Assembly: GCA_905233845.1 (NCBI GenBank)
Contig: CAJOFH010000005.1
Coordinates: 1 to 64,000 of the forward strand
Reading direction: 5' to 3'
Source of the DNA: an uncultured Muribaculaceae bacterium
GTDB lineage: Bacteria > Bacteroidota > Bacteroidia > Bacteroidales > Muribaculaceae
DNA length: 64,000 nucleotides
Each line of letters opens with the position of its first letter. Position 1 is the stretch's first letter. Below the pieces are notes generated by a model, which was not told the origin of the DNA, did no database searches, and saw nothing but the letters and a program-made list of their open reading frames with translations. The translations under genes and the position numbers were made by a program. Positions 26,115-35,446 of this stretch are shown piece by piece.

Positions 26115-26477
26115 ACTATATTTATAACTTGTTTTACTATCTAATTAATTGTGCAATAGTAAGAAATCTATTTTGTATAACCTAAAATCAAAAAAATCGT
26201 GCAAATTTAGTGCTTTTATCACACGCAGAAAAAATTATGGTGTTAATAAACTAAAACGCTGTCCGTTTTTGCTTTATACAGCGCATTTATTCAAGCGGCA
26301 CATGCGCGGGACCTTCAGGCCGTTGAATATGACTTTTTTAAAGTTGTTTCCTTATTCTTAATGTATTTCCTTCGCTTGGTAATACAGAGATCATTGACAT
26401 ATTGCGAACCATTATATAGAAAAAGCCTCTCCCTTCGACTTCCCCATTTGTAAAGTGATACATTCGATTCAAAAAAA
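26115..26477. other. Intergenic leader of the MBOAT operon
   Basis: No gene is seen. A minus-strand -7-like element TAAATTTG (26202-26209) probably serves the MBOAT operon; the matching -33 element is not clear. The rest is AT-rich, with a short GC-rich stretch near 26295-26330. Confidence 0.5.
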
Positions 26478-26718
26478 TTTTTTTCAAAAACTTTCCCAAA
26501 CGCACCTAGGAGTTGTCAATGTATTGCACCGCAGGCGCGGTGCACAAGATTTTTTTCAAAAACTGTCCCAAACCATTCTGGGAGTTATCAATGTATTGCA
26601 CCGCAGGCGCGGTGTTCAAAAATTTTTTTTCAAAAACTGTCCCACACACTCCTGGGAGTTGTCAATGTATTGCACCGCAGGCGCGGTGCACAAAATTTTT
26701 TTTCAAAAAGTGTCCCAC
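26478..26718. repeat. Tandem array of ~73-base units with a conserved hairpin
   Basis: Three full units and part of a fourth begin at about 26478, 26550, 26623 and 26696 (period 72-74). Each full unit has a T run, CAAAAACTGTCCCA (CTTTCCCA in the first), a variable stretch, GGAGTTGTCAATGTATT (GGAGTTATC in the second) and the hairpin GCACCGC-AGGC-GCGGTGC at 26526-26543, 26598-26615 (last base T) and 26672-26689. The period is not a multiple of three, so the open frames across it are not coding. A related hairpin is at 50286-50303 and the T-run/TGTCCCAC part recurs at about 11739-11761. Confidence 0.9.
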
Positions 26719-26823
26719 TAAACCCACATTTGTTGTGCAAGTTGTATTCAAGTTGTTAAAGTTGTTTGATTTTTTTGCGTGAGACTTAAGTCAGCAGTGT
26801 CAACAAGGAGAATAAGTTGTTGG

Positions 26824-27996
26824 TTATAATTTCATTGCTTTGATGATTCGTTGCGTAGCCTCTTCGACTATGGAGCGTGGTGTGGCAAGGTTGATGCGAA
26901 TGAATCCTTCACCTGCTTTGCCGTACATAGCTCCATCGTTGACAAGGACTTTGCTATCATCAAGGATTTTTTGTGTCACTTGTGCGCTACTCATGCCAGT
27001 GGGTGTTACGTCGACCCACGCGAGATAAGATCCCTCCATGGGCGTGATGTGGAAGTTGGGCAGTTCCTTGTTCATCATGTCACGCATTAGGCTGAAGTTG
27101 CCGGCAATATATTCGTTAAGCTGCAAAATCCAGTTCTCACCGTGATTGTATGCCGCCATGAATGCTTCAAGTCCAAAAGGATTGATGGAGCACACTTGGT
27201 TGTCGATGAGCGCTTGGTTGATTTTTGCCTTGATGTCGGGATTGTTGCTGGTGATGAATGCTGCCTGGAGGCCAGCAATGTTGAACGACTTGCTTGGTGA
27301 ACCGCAAGTGATGCAGTTGTCCTGCGCCTCTTGTGAGATGCTAGCAAATGGTGTATATTGATGTCCTGGCATCATCATTTCGCAGTGAATCTCGTCGCTG
27401 ACTACGGTGACACCATTCTTGAGGCATAGTTCGTTGACTTTTAGCAGTTCCTCTTTAGTCCACATCCTTCCAACAGGGTTGTGAGGATTGCAGAATAGTA
27501 GGGTACTCGTGTTGTCGCAAGCTAGAGCTTTGTCGAGAGCGTCGAAGTCAATAGAGTAGGAATAGTCACTGTTATAGGTTAGTGGCACTTCAAGTGGGGT
27601 GCATTCGTTGCTTTTGATGCAGGTAAAGAAACAGTTGTAGACTGGTGTAAGCACCACTACGTTGCCGCCAGGAGTTGTGATGGCTCTCAATACTGCCGAT
27701 ATGGCTGGCACGACGCCAGTGGTGTACTCAATCCAGTTGCGGTCGATTCTCCAATTGTGTCGCCTGTCAAACCAGTTTATGATTGAGTCGTAGAACTCTT
27801 CAGGCACGTTAGCATATCCAAATACCTCGTGCTCAAGTCGTTTTCTCAGTACGTCTATAATGCATGGTGCTGCTTTGAAGTCCATGTCGGCAACCCACAT
27901 GGGGATAATTTCATCGCTGGTGCATTTGTCCCATTTCACAGCGTGAGAATGTCGGCGGTCGACAATCTCGTCAAAGTCAAATTTGTCGTTGTTCAT
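26824..27996 (-). CDS. PatB/MalY-family PLP-dependent C-S lyase or aminotransferase
   Basis: A 390-residue fold-type I PLP enzyme. The N-terminus FDEIVDRRHSHAVKWD and the early IPMWVADMDF are typical of the MalY/PatB group. FCNPHNPVGR, VSDEIHCE and the PLP lysine in CGSPSKSFNIAG (K236) are in place. Members act as cystathionine beta-lyases (cystathionine to homocysteine, pyruvate and ammonia), and some have other roles. Full length, no signal peptide. It stands alone, with the repeat array downstream and a possible -7 TAACTTTG upstream at 28061-28068 on this strand. Confidence 0.88.
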   Translation of the reverse strand: MNNDKFDFDEIVDRRHSHAVKWDKCTSDEIIPMWVADMDFKAAPCIIDVLRKRLEHEVFGYANVPEEFYDSIINWFDRRHNWRIDRNWIEYTTGVVPAISAVLRAITTPGGNVVVLTPVYNCFFTCIKSNECTPLEVPLTYNSDYSYSIDFDALDKALACDNTSTLLFCNPHNPVGRMWTKEELLKVNELCLKNGVTVVSDEIHCEMMMPGHQYTPFASISQEAQDNCITCGSPSKSFNIAGLQAAFITSNNPDIKAKINQALIDNQVCSINPFGLEAFMAAYNHGENWILQLNEYIAGNFSLMRDMMNKELPNFHITPMEGSYLAWVDVTPTGMSSAQVTQKILDDSKVLVNDGAMYGKAGEGFIRINLATPRSIVEEATQRIIKAMKL

Positions 27997-28166
27997 TGTT
28001 ATTTGTTTGGTTTATGTGTCAAACCTGAGAGCATAAATCTCTTACTCTCAAATAATAATGCAAAGTTAATGAATTTATGATTCATTATTGAATGCTTAGA
28101 GAAATTTAACAGTCGATGATTGAAATCTGTTAAATCCTAATTGCCGATTTTGGTTAAAGGGATAAT

Positions 28167-29588
28167 TTACAGCACGTCCTTTATCCATTTCCCCGAAATA
28201 AGCCTAATGAGGAAAAGCATGCCCCTGACACACAGCTCAATACACATGGCCAGCCACATTCCAGTTAGGCCCATAGCAGCCGCGAGAAATATGGCGAGAG
28301 TGATTCTTACAATCCACATGCTGCCCAAGTTGAAAATGCTGGGAATGAGAGTGTCGCCGGCTCCCACCATCACTCCGTAGCTCACTATTGAGATAGCGAA
28401 GAATGGCTCGGCCCATGCCTCGATGCGAAGGCATTGTGCACCCAAAGTGATGATTTCGTTTACTGGCGACATAAAGCTCATCATTATGTCGGCACCGAAA
28501 TATAACAGCACTCCCATCACTGTCATTATTGCCGTACCCATGACGACTGTGATGGTGGCAAAGCGTTTCATCAGGTCTTTTCGCTCAGCACCAGCACTTT
28601 GCCCCACGAGAGTAGTCGCCGCATCTCCTATTCCATAGCCTGGCATGTAGCACAATCCTTCGGCGGTGATGGCAAAGATATTTGCTGCAAGTGCCACGCT
28701 GCCAAGTGGTGCCACAATGGCTGTGGTAGCAATGTAGGCACCACACATCAAGATGTGTTGCAGTCCAATGGGCGTGCTTAACTTGTGTGCTTTTTTTAGG
28801 CATGCTTTTGTGGGTTTGAACGAACCTTTGGTTCCCAATAGTTTTAGTTCACGCGAGCGCGCAAGAAGGAAATATAGCATTAATAAGCAAGTCACAATCT
28901 CGGCTAAAGCGGTTCCCATAGCAGCTCCTGTCACTCCTAATCCCAATCCTGGCATGTGAATGGTGCGTGTGGCGATTGTGATGTCTCGACTTGGGAAAAT
29001 GAAGAGGAAGTTGAAAACCACATCGAGAGCACACATTAATATATTAAGAACTCCTGGTGTCTTCATGTTGCCGCTGCTGCGCAACATGCCACCTGCTAAT
29101 AACTCTAACTCGAGAAAAGGTAAAGTGAGGGCGAGGATAAGGAAATAGGTCGTTGATTTGCCACAGATGGCTTCGTTCCCTCCGAGCCAGTGGGGGAGTG
29201 GTGTGCTAATTGTTGCGGCTATTACTGCTATTGCAGAGCTGAAAATAAGGCATGCGACAAGCGACTGTCGCAGCACGCTGCGCGCGTCATTACTTTTGTT
29301 GGCACCGATGAAGTGGGCCACTTGCAACGAGAATCCCATCGCAGCGGCATTCATAAGTCCACCCAACAGCCATACCGAAGAAGCTACCAGCCCAATTGCC
29401 GCGCTATCGTCGGCTCCCAAGCTTCCTACCATCGACGCATCAATATATTGCATGATGATTGAAGAAAGCTGTGCCATAATTGCAGGCGCACTCAGTGCCA
29501 CAGTGAGCTTTACTTGCTGTTTCAGCGTCATTTCCTCACCGTTTTTTATGCGATCAATGAGTTGTGGTTGGCTATTCTTTGTTGCCAT
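28167..29588 (-). CDS. MATE-family multidrug/metabolite exporter
   Basis: From the ATG at 29588 (MATKNSQPQLIDRIK) this is a 473-residue protein with about twelve membrane segments and the layout of the MATE/NorM superfamily. Typical parts are LSAPAIMAQLSSIIMQYIDASMVG near the start and GVLNILMCALDVVFNFLFIF mid-way. The frame is open to 29708, but the extra 40 residues are AT-rich and cross a possible -7 element at 29651-29658, so they are unlikely to be translated. Members export cationic drugs or metabolites using sodium or proton gradients; the substrate cannot be told. Confidence 0.9.
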   Translation of the reverse strand: MATKNSQPQLIDRIKNGEEMTLKQQVKLTVALSAPAIMAQLSSIIMQYIDASMVGSLGADDSAAIGLVASSVWLLGGLMNAAAMGFSLQVAHFIGANKSNDARSVLRQSLVACLIFSSAIAVIAATISTPLPHWLGGNEAICGKSTTYFLILALTLPFLELELLAGGMLRSSGNMKTPGVLNILMCALDVVFNFLFIFPSRDITIATRTIHMPGLGLGVTGAAMGTALAEIVTCLLMLYFLLARSRELKLLGTKGSFKPTKACLKKAHKLSTPIGLQHILMCGAYIATTAIVAPLGSVALAANIFAITAEGLCYMPGYGIGDAATTLVGQSAGAERKDLMKRFATITVVMGTAIMTVMGVLLYFGADIMMSFMSPVNEIITLGAQCLRIEAWAEPFFAISIVSYGVMVGAGDTLIPSIFNLGSMWIVRITLAIFLAAAMGLTGMWLAMCIELCVRGMLFLIRLISGKWIKDVL

Positions 29589-29693
29589 CGAGTGGTGCTT
29601 TGCCTTAGTGGTATTGTGTTTTATATATAATAATGTGTAAAAAGGATGTGCAAAATTAGTGAAAATAAATGAGTCGCTAAGATAAAAACGCAC

Positions 29694-29726
29694 AAAAAAA
29701 AGTCCCACTCTAAAGTGGGACTTTTT
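29694..29726. terminator. Bidirectional intrinsic terminator after the OmpA-family gene
   Basis: AGTCCCACT (29701-29709) pairs with AGTGGGACT (29714-29722), with an A run before and a T run after. The A/T flanks extend the stem and give U runs on both strands. It ends the minus-strand gene that stops at 29761. Confidence 0.9.
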
Positions 29727-29760
29727 AATTCATTAAGCGTTTTATAATTCTTTGTCAGAA

Positions 29761-31059
29761 TTATTTGTTACGCTCGATGGTAACGCAACGTCCGAGAGGA
29801 GCCGATGCCAAGCTAGTGGCGTGTGGGTGGTTCTCGTTGTTGGTCTCGGTGTTGAGACGGTCGCCATCAATACCCTTGTCCTCAAGAGCCTTAGCAACGC
29901 CGTTTACACGGTCGTGACGGAGCTTGATGTTGATGTCGTCGTTACCAGTCCAGTTGTCGGCCCAACCAGTCAGTCTGTAGGTGTCATCCTCGTTGCTCAT
30001 TACGTCAGCAACAGCTTCAACAACCTCCATCTGGAGAGGAGTGATGTAAGATTTTCCTCTTGGGAAGTAGATAGTTGCCAGAGGAGCATCCTCGCTGATG
30101 ATGGTAGTGATTGGCTGCCTGTTGTGAGCGTCAGGATCTGGGCATCCAGGAGGACACTTGTGATTGCGCTTCCAGTTCAAGCAGTCGTCGAGTTGGTTCT
30201 TGAGATCCTTAGCCCTACGATCAGCCTCAGCAAGTTTTCTCTGAAGCTCGTCGAGTTGTGGACGGTAGTCGGGTGGGCATACAGGAACCACGGGAGCATT
30301 CCACTCAGTCTTGCCGAACTTGTAAGCGAGACCAAGCATAGCGCTTGGGTACTCAATCCAAGTCTTGTGGCCTGGATCCATGTGCTCCTGAACCATGTCG
30401 AAACGAAGGTCGAGGAGGATGTCAACGTGCTTGCCAAGGGCGAAGCTGTTGAGCAAACCAGCCTGAAGAGCGAAGTTACGGCTGTGAGCACCTTCTTGGC
30501 CGTTCATGCTGCCACAGTACTTCCAGCTACCCTTGCCGTCGGCTTGGTCATTGTAGAAGTTCCAGCTTACAGAAGCGCCAGCATAGAGAGTGGCGTTGTA
30601 GAAACGACCGGGCTTGTAGCCACAAATCCAGTTGGTAAGGTTGAACAGAACGTCACCAGTTACACCAATGCGGTTGAACAATTGAGTTCCATCTGCTACA
30701 GCACCAGATTTCAGCCAGTCATTGTGGTCAGTGCGGAAACCAATAGGGTTCTTGGTGTTATAAGTAGCACCCTTCATCTGCTCGAAGTGACCGCCAATGC
30801 GGAAACCCAGCAGTGGAGAGAACCACTTACCAATGAACAAGTTGGCCTTAGGAGCAATACGCTTACCGAACTTCATTTGAGCGTCCTTGTAAGACATCAT
30901 AACGCCTACACCGCCTTCAGCCTGGACGAACCAGTTGTCTTGCATACGATTGAAGATGTAGCCTTGAGCAGGATCCTCAACGTACTGTACCTCCTGAGCG
31001 TTAACTACAGGGGCCAAGAAAAGAGCACATGCACATGCTAGTAATGTAATCTTTTTCAT
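29761..31059 (-). CDS. OmpA-family outer-membrane protein
   Basis: A 432-residue protein with a signal peptide (about 1-21). The N-terminal domain of about 240 residues is rich in aromatic and glycine residues, as in outer-membrane barrels. A Pro/Cys-containing coiled segment follows (CPPDYRPQLDELQRKLAEAD, about 245-290), and then a C-terminal OmpA-like peptidoglycan-binding domain (about 312-430) with GWADNWTGNDDINIKLRHDRV, keeping the Asp and Arg that bind peptidoglycan. It probably ties the outer membrane to the wall. A paralogue of the same layout is at 43440-44708. A minus-strand -7-like TATATTTG lies at 31138-31145. Confidence 0.88.
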   Translation of the reverse strand: MKKITLLACACALFLAPVVNAQEVQYVEDPAQGYIFNRMQDNWFVQAEGGVGVMMSYKDAQMKFGKRIAPKANLFIGKWFSPLLGFRIGGHFEQMKGATYNTKNPIGFRTDHNDWLKSGAVADGTQLFNRIGVTGDVLFNLTNWICGYKPGRFYNATLYAGASVSWNFYNDQADGKGSWKYCGSMNGQEGAHSRNFALQAGLLNSFALGKHVDILLDLRFDMVQEHMDPGHKTWIEYPSAMLGLAYKFGKTEWNAPVVPVCPPDYRPQLDELQRKLAEADRRAKDLKNQLDDCLNWKRNHKCPPGCPDPDAHNRQPITTIISEDAPLATIYFPRGKSYITPLQMEVVEAVADVMSNEDDTYRLTGWADNWTGNDDINIKLRHDRVNGVAKALEDKGIDGDRLNTETNNENHPHATSLASAPLGRCVTIERNK

Positions 31060-31198
31060 AGACTTACGTTTTTGTTAAATAAAAATTTTTATTTGTTAAA
31101 CACTAAAATGAATTATATACCTTATCAAAACATTGTGCAAATATATAGCTTTTTTTTTGAATATTAATAGTTTTCCCAAAAAAATCTTCAAAAAAAGG

Positions 31199-33253
31199 CT
31201 ATTTTTTCGCATTTTTTAGGGTTTCGAGCACTTTTTGGGCGATATTTTGGGGTGAAAAGCCAAATTTTTCGTCCAAAACTATGTAGGGAGCCGAAGCACC
31301 GAAGTGGTCAAGGCCAAAAACGGTGCCTCCGTTGATCACATTTTGGAGTGTTGAGGGCAATCCAGCAGTGAGTCCGAAGGTTGGCAACTCAGGTGGAATA
31401 ACTGCATTTTGATATTCCTTGGGCTGATTCTTGAAGAGTCCAATGGAAGGAATGGATACAATCTGTACCTTGAGTTCTTGTTCGGCTTTGATGAGCTTGG
31501 TAGCCTCGACGAGAGTTGAAACTTCGGAACCGTTACCCACAAGCACAATCTCGGGATTGTCATCTTTATATAATATGTATGCACCCTTTTCGGCTTGTAG
31601 GGCATCGTTATATCGTGCAGCATAGTCGTCACCGTTCTGCGATGGCAGGTCGTTGATGTTCTGGCGCGAGAGGATGAGAGCAGTAGGCGTGAGGGTGTTT
31701 TCCATTGCCATCTTCCAAGCCACAGTGCATTCGGCGCTGTCGGCGGGCCTTAACACAAGCATGCTGTTGAGTCCGCTGTGATTCTTGAGTTCCTCCATAA
31801 GTCGTATTTGTGCCTCTTGCTCTACGGGTTCGTGTGTGGGGCCGTCTTCGCCCACACGGAAAGCGTCGTGGGTCCAGATGAATTTCACTGGCAGCTCCAT
31901 GAGTGCCGAGAGGCGTACGGCAGGTTTCATATAGTCGCTGAAGACGAAGAATGTGCCACAAGCAGCAATCATGCCACCATGAAGTGCTATGCCGTTGATG
32001 AGAGCTGTCATGGCGAGCTCGCTCACTCCCGCTTGCAAGAAAGCTCCCTCAAAGTCTCCGCGCTTGAAGGCTTTGGTCTTCTTGAGAAATCCGTCGGTCT
32101 TGTCGCTGTTTGCAAGGTCGGCGCTCGACACTATCATATTGCCCACGCCTTGTGCTAGGGTTCCAAGTACGTTAGCGCTCGATGCGCGTGTGGCAAGGTT
32201 GGGCTTGTGCTCAATGGCGGCATAGTCGATAGCGTCGACCTTACCTTTTATATAACGATCGAGCTGGGCGGCCTTTTCGGGGTTAGCGTCGCGCCATGCT
32301 TGCTCGGCGGCTTTGCGCTTGGCGACGATAGCACGCAGCTGTTCGGCGCGCTTGCTATAAAGCTCTTCAACCTCGGGGAACACTTTCCATGGGTTGGCGG
32401 CATCACCCCCCAAGTTCTCTATTGTCTTCTCGAAGCTTGCTCCCGACTTGCTGAGTGGGTTACCATGTGTGCTGCATTGACCCTCGAAGTTTTTGCCGTC
32501 TTCAGTCACGCAACCACGTCCCATGATAGTCTTGCCGATGATAAGGGTGGGGCGCTCGGTTTCGCTCTGTGCTTTATCGATGGCGTCGGCAATAGCGCAT
32601 GGGTCGGTGCCGTCAACCTCTATGACGTTCCAATTCCAAGCGCGGTATTTCATCGCTGTGTCCTCGCAGCTCACCGCGTCGCACATGGTGGAGAGCTGTA
32701 CCGAGTTGCTGTCGTAGAACATGATGAGATTACTCAGGCCCAAGTGGCCTGCCAGACGTCCTGCCTCTTGTGAGATGCCTTCTTGCACACCACCGTCACT
32801 GATAAATGCATAGCTCTTATGTGCGAAGACTTCATCGAAGTGAGTGGCGATGAAACGCTCAGCTATGGCGCATCCAACAGCCATCACATGGCCTTGGCCC
32901 AAGGGGCCGCTGGTGTTCTCTACTCCGTGCTCCACGTCGAGCTCGGGATGTCCAGGTGTGATGCTTCCCCACGAACGGAATGCCTTGATGTCGTCGATGG
33001 AGTATTTGCCAGTCATGAGTAGGGCGGCATAGAGCATGGGCGACATGTGTCCTGGATCGAGGAAGAAGCGGTCACGAGCAAACCAGCGAGGGTTGTCGGG
33101 GTCGTGGACCAGGAAAGAGCTGTAAAGAACGTTGATGTAATCGGCTCCACCCATGGCGCCTCCAGGGTGTCCCGATTTAGCGTTCTCAACCATAGCAGCT
33201 GCCAAGATGCGGATGTTATTGGCTGCACGCGTCATAAGTTTATAATCTATCAT
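31199..33253 (-). CDS. tkt: Transketolase
   Basis: From the ATG at 33253 (MIDYKLMTRAANNIR) this is a 684-residue full-length transketolase with TPP-binding, pyrimidine-binding and C-terminal domains. Visible motifs are GHPGGAMGGADY, DPGHMSPMLYA, the TPP segment SDGGVQEGISQEAGRLAGHLGL with YDSNSVQLS, and THDAFRVGEDGPTHEPVEQ. It moves two-carbon units between sugar phosphates in the non-oxidative pentose phosphate pathway. The open frame continues to 33337, but the extension (MKKNSKTLAHYYNNN) is AT-rich, so the later start is preferred. Confidence 0.95.
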   Translation of the reverse strand: MIDYKLMTRAANNIRILAAAMVENAKSGHPGGAMGGADYINVLYSSFLVHDPDNPRWFARDRFFLDPGHMSPMLYAALLMTGKYSIDDIKAFRSWGSITPGHPELDVEHGVENTSGPLGQGHVMAVGCAIAERFIATHFDEVFAHKSYAFISDGGVQEGISQEAGRLAGHLGLSNLIMFYDSNSVQLSTMCDAVSCEDTAMKYRAWNWNVIEVDGTDPCAIADAIDKAQSETERPTLIIGKTIMGRGCVTEDGKNFEGQCSTHGNPLSKSGASFEKTIENLGGDAANPWKVFPEVEELYSKRAEQLRAIVAKRKAAEQAWRDANPEKAAQLDRYIKGKVDAIDYAAIEHKPNLATRASSANVLGTLAQGVGNMIVSSADLANSDKTDGFLKKTKAFKRGDFEGAFLQAGVSELAMTALINGIALHGGMIAACGTFFVFSDYMKPAVRLSALMELPVKFIWTHDAFRVGEDGPTHEPVEQEAQIRLMEELKNHSGLNSMLVLRPADSAECTVAWKMAMENTLTPTALILSRQNINDLPSQNGDDYAARYNDALQAEKGAYILYKDDNPEIVLVGNGSEVSTLVEATKLIKAEQELKVQIVSIPSIGLFKNQPKEYQNAVIPPELPTFGLTAGLPSTLQNVINGGTVFGLDHFGASAPYIVLDEKFGFSPQNIAQKVLETLKNAKK

Positions 33254-33346
33254 AAGCTTATTATAAAATTTATATTTTAGGTTACGAAGATAGTTATTAT
33301 TATAATAATGTGCAAGTGTTTTTGAGTTTTTTTTCAAAAAAGGGTG

Positions 33347-33376
33347 AAAAAAGGGGCGTCAAGCAGTTTGACGCCC
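33347..33376 (-). terminator. Intrinsic terminator after the sugar transporter gene
   Basis: A stem GGGCGTCAA / TTGACGCCC (33354-33362, 33368-33376) is followed on the minus strand by a U run (A-rich stretch 33347-33352). It lies 25 bases past the transporter stop codon. Confidence 0.85.
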
Positions 33377-33400
33377 AATTATTGCTATGAAAATATGAGT

Positions 33401-34666
33401 TTATTCCTCGGTTGTTGCGCTTTTAGAGGGTCTACTGCCAATAAGGGCGTAGAAGAGGATATAAGCCGCACAAGCCAGCGGGATGAAGTAGCTGTTGAGA
33501 TAGCCCACACTGTCGGCAACCTTGGCCTGAAGGAATACCATTACTGCACATCCAAAGACCATAGTCATGAAGATTCCGCTTGCAGCTGCAGTGTACTTGC
33601 CCAGTCCTTCTACTGCCATATTGAAGATTCCTCCCCACATTACTGAGGTACAGAGTCCTACAAGGATGAATGCGAAGACGCAAACTGGAACCTCGGTCCA
33701 TGTCACACTCATTGCCGCCCAGTCGATGCCAGGAACGTTGACTTTGATGTCTTGAGGCGCGAAGATACCGAAGGCGAGAAGCAGGATTGCCAGAGTGGCA
33801 ACTGTTGCTACCATAGTGCGGCTGCTCACTTTGCCTCCGATGGCGCCACCGATGGTTCGGCCAATGAACATCATGAGCCAGTAGACCGAAGCAATAAGTG
33901 CTGCAACACCAGCGCTGACACCAACTTCGGGAGTCTGAAGATAGGAGATCATATAGGTTGGTGTGCCTACTTCAACGCTCATATATAGGAAGATAGCAAG
34001 AGCGCCAAGCGCGAAGTGGCGGTGCTTAAGCGCGCCACTGATGAGCTTGGTCTCAACCTTGGCCTGTTCGGGTTCTTCAATCTTGGTGAATAGCAGGATT
34101 ATGAATGCTACAATAAAGATGGCGCCAGCGATTGCCAGAGCTGGTGTGGCATCTTTGATTCCAGTGCTCTTGGTCACTTCGCCAATGAGTGCGCCCATAA
34201 GGATATAGACAGCTACAGCGGCTGCCGAGTTGAAGGCTCCACCAATCTGGATGAATTGGTTGCCAGTCTTGCCGCCGCCGCCCAGCACGTTGAGCAAGGG
34301 GTTTACAACGGTGTTGAGCATGCACATGCACAGACCACTGATGAAGGCACCTGCCAGATATACCCAATAGCTCTCGAGTGTGCCGCTGAAGTATTCTAGT
34401 GCAAGTCCTATCATTCCCACTACCAAAGCCATGAGTGCAGTTTTCTTGTAACCAAACTTAGAGATCAGCATACCGCTTGGGATACCCATAAGCAGATAGG
34501 CTATAAAGTTGGCATAGTTTCCAATTTGTCCGGCAGCTTCTGAAGCTCCAAACTGGTTTTTCACTATGGTTGCCATAGGTGAGCATAGGTTCGTCACGAA
34601 AGCAATCATTGCAAATAGGGCTATCATCATAATAATTGCAGCCCATTGTTTCTTTTGTTGTGCCAT
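33401..34666 (-). CDS. FHS-type sugar MFS transporter (FucP/GluP-like)
   Basis: A 421-residue membrane protein with twelve predicted segments. MFS signatures of the fucose/glucose/galactose proton symporter group are visible: NFIAYLLMGIPSGMLISKFGYKKTALMALVVG early, GGAFNSAAAVAVYILMG at about 155-172, and GRTIGGAIGGKVSSR mid-way. It should import a monosaccharide with protons. The neighbouring transketolase may be linked in sugar use, but a terminator separates them, so this is weak. The exact sugar cannot be inferred. Confidence 0.85.
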   Translation of the reverse strand: MAQQKKQWAAIIMMIALFAMIAFVTNLCSPMATIVKNQFGASEAAGQIGNYANFIAYLLMGIPSGMLISKFGYKKTALMALVVGMIGLALEYFSGTLESYWVYLAGAFISGLCMCMLNTVVNPLLNVLGGGGKTGNQFIQIGGAFNSAAAVAVYILMGALIGEVTKSTGIKDATPALAIAGAIFIVAFIILLFTKIEEPEQAKVETKLISGALKHRHFALGALAIFLYMSVEVGTPTYMISYLQTPEVGVSAGVAALIASVYWLMMFIGRTIGGAIGGKVSSRTMVATVATLAILLLAFGIFAPQDIKVNVPGIDWAAMSVTWTEVPVCVFAFILVGLCTSVMWGGIFNMAVEGLGKYTAAASGIFMTMVFGCAVMVFLQAKVADSVGYLNSYFIPLACAAYILFYALIGSRPSKSATTEE

Positions 34667-34765
34667 TGTTTTGATATTATTTTAATATTAATAATCTATA
34701 TTTGTGGAAATGCCGTGTAAAGATACACATTATTTCGTAAATGAGGCAAAAAATAAAGTGTTTTT

Positions 34766-35434
34766 TCAATATTCTCGTGCTCCAAAGATATCAGTTCCAA
34801 TGCGAACGAGCGTAGCCCCATGCTGCACAGCGATGTGCCAGTCGTCACTCATGCCCATGCTGATTTCTTTGAAATTGGGATTGTCGGCGAAGTGCTTGTC
34901 GCGTAGGGTGAGGAAGGTGTTGTGGACCAACTCAAACTCCCGTGCCACTTGTTCAATGTCGTCGGTGAACGTTGCCATTGCCATCACTCCTGCGATGGTG
35001 ACATTGCTCAAGTTGTTGAAAGTTCCTTCATTGGCAGCTGTAAGGATTTCATCAACAGCAAATCCACTCTTTGTTTGCTCTTTAGCAACGTGTAGTTGAA
35101 GTAAAACATTAATATGGCGATTGATCCTTGCAGCCTCTTTGTTGACCAGTTGAAGTAATTCTTTAGAGTCAATGCTTTGAATTGTTGATGTCCAAGGCGT
35201 TATCATACGCACCTTGTTCTTTTGCAAGTGACCTATGAAATGCCATTCAATGTCGGTTGGCAGTTTAGGCGCTTTAGCCGCTAATTCCTGTGCACGGTTC
35301 TCACCAAAGATTCGCTGCCCGGCATCATAGGCCTCTTGTAGCCTCTCGATGGGGTGGAACTTCGACACCGCCACCAGCTTCACGCCTTGTGGCAACTGCT
35401 TGGTAATGTGTTCTATATTTTGAGCTATAGACAT
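34766..35434 (-). CDS. YggS/PROSC-family PLP homeostasis protein
   Basis: A 222-residue fold-type III PLP-binding protein without a known enzyme reaction. The PLP lysine lies in KLVAVSKFHP (K25). FGENRAQEL, WHFIGHLQKNK and the C-terminal SMGMSDDWHIAVQHGATLVRIGTDIFG phosphate-binding segment are all present. Family members buffer PLP and affect amino-acid pools. It is 12 bases behind the DUF4494 gene on the same strand and is probably co-transcribed with it, an order I recall from other Bacteroidales. Confidence 0.92.
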   Translation of the reverse strand: MSIAQNIEHITKQLPQGVKLVAVSKFHPIERLQEAYDAGQRIFGENRAQELAAKAPKLPTDIEWHFIGHLQKNKVRMITPWTSTIQSIDSKELLQLVNKEAARINRHINVLLQLHVAKEQTKSGFAVDEILTAANEGTFNNLSNVTIAGVMAMATFTDDIEQVAREFELVHNTFLTLRDKHFADNPNFKEISMGMSDDWHIAVQHGATLVRIGTDIFGAREY

Positions 35435-35446
35435 TTATATGTATGT

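Noticed and set aside
26478-26718. Possible CRISPR array
   Set aside because: The variable stretches are shorter than and different from spacers, the repeats diverge, and no cas gene is present.
26455-26782. Two overlapping plus-strand frames with repeated peptides across the array
   Set aside because: The DNA repeat period (72-74) is not a constant multiple of three, so the peptide repeats come from a shifting frame; no signal or start context.
29752-31041. Plus-strand open frame of 429 codons
   Set aside because: It mirrors the OmpA-family gene; the sense frame has a signal peptide, domain matches and a terminator, while this one has none.
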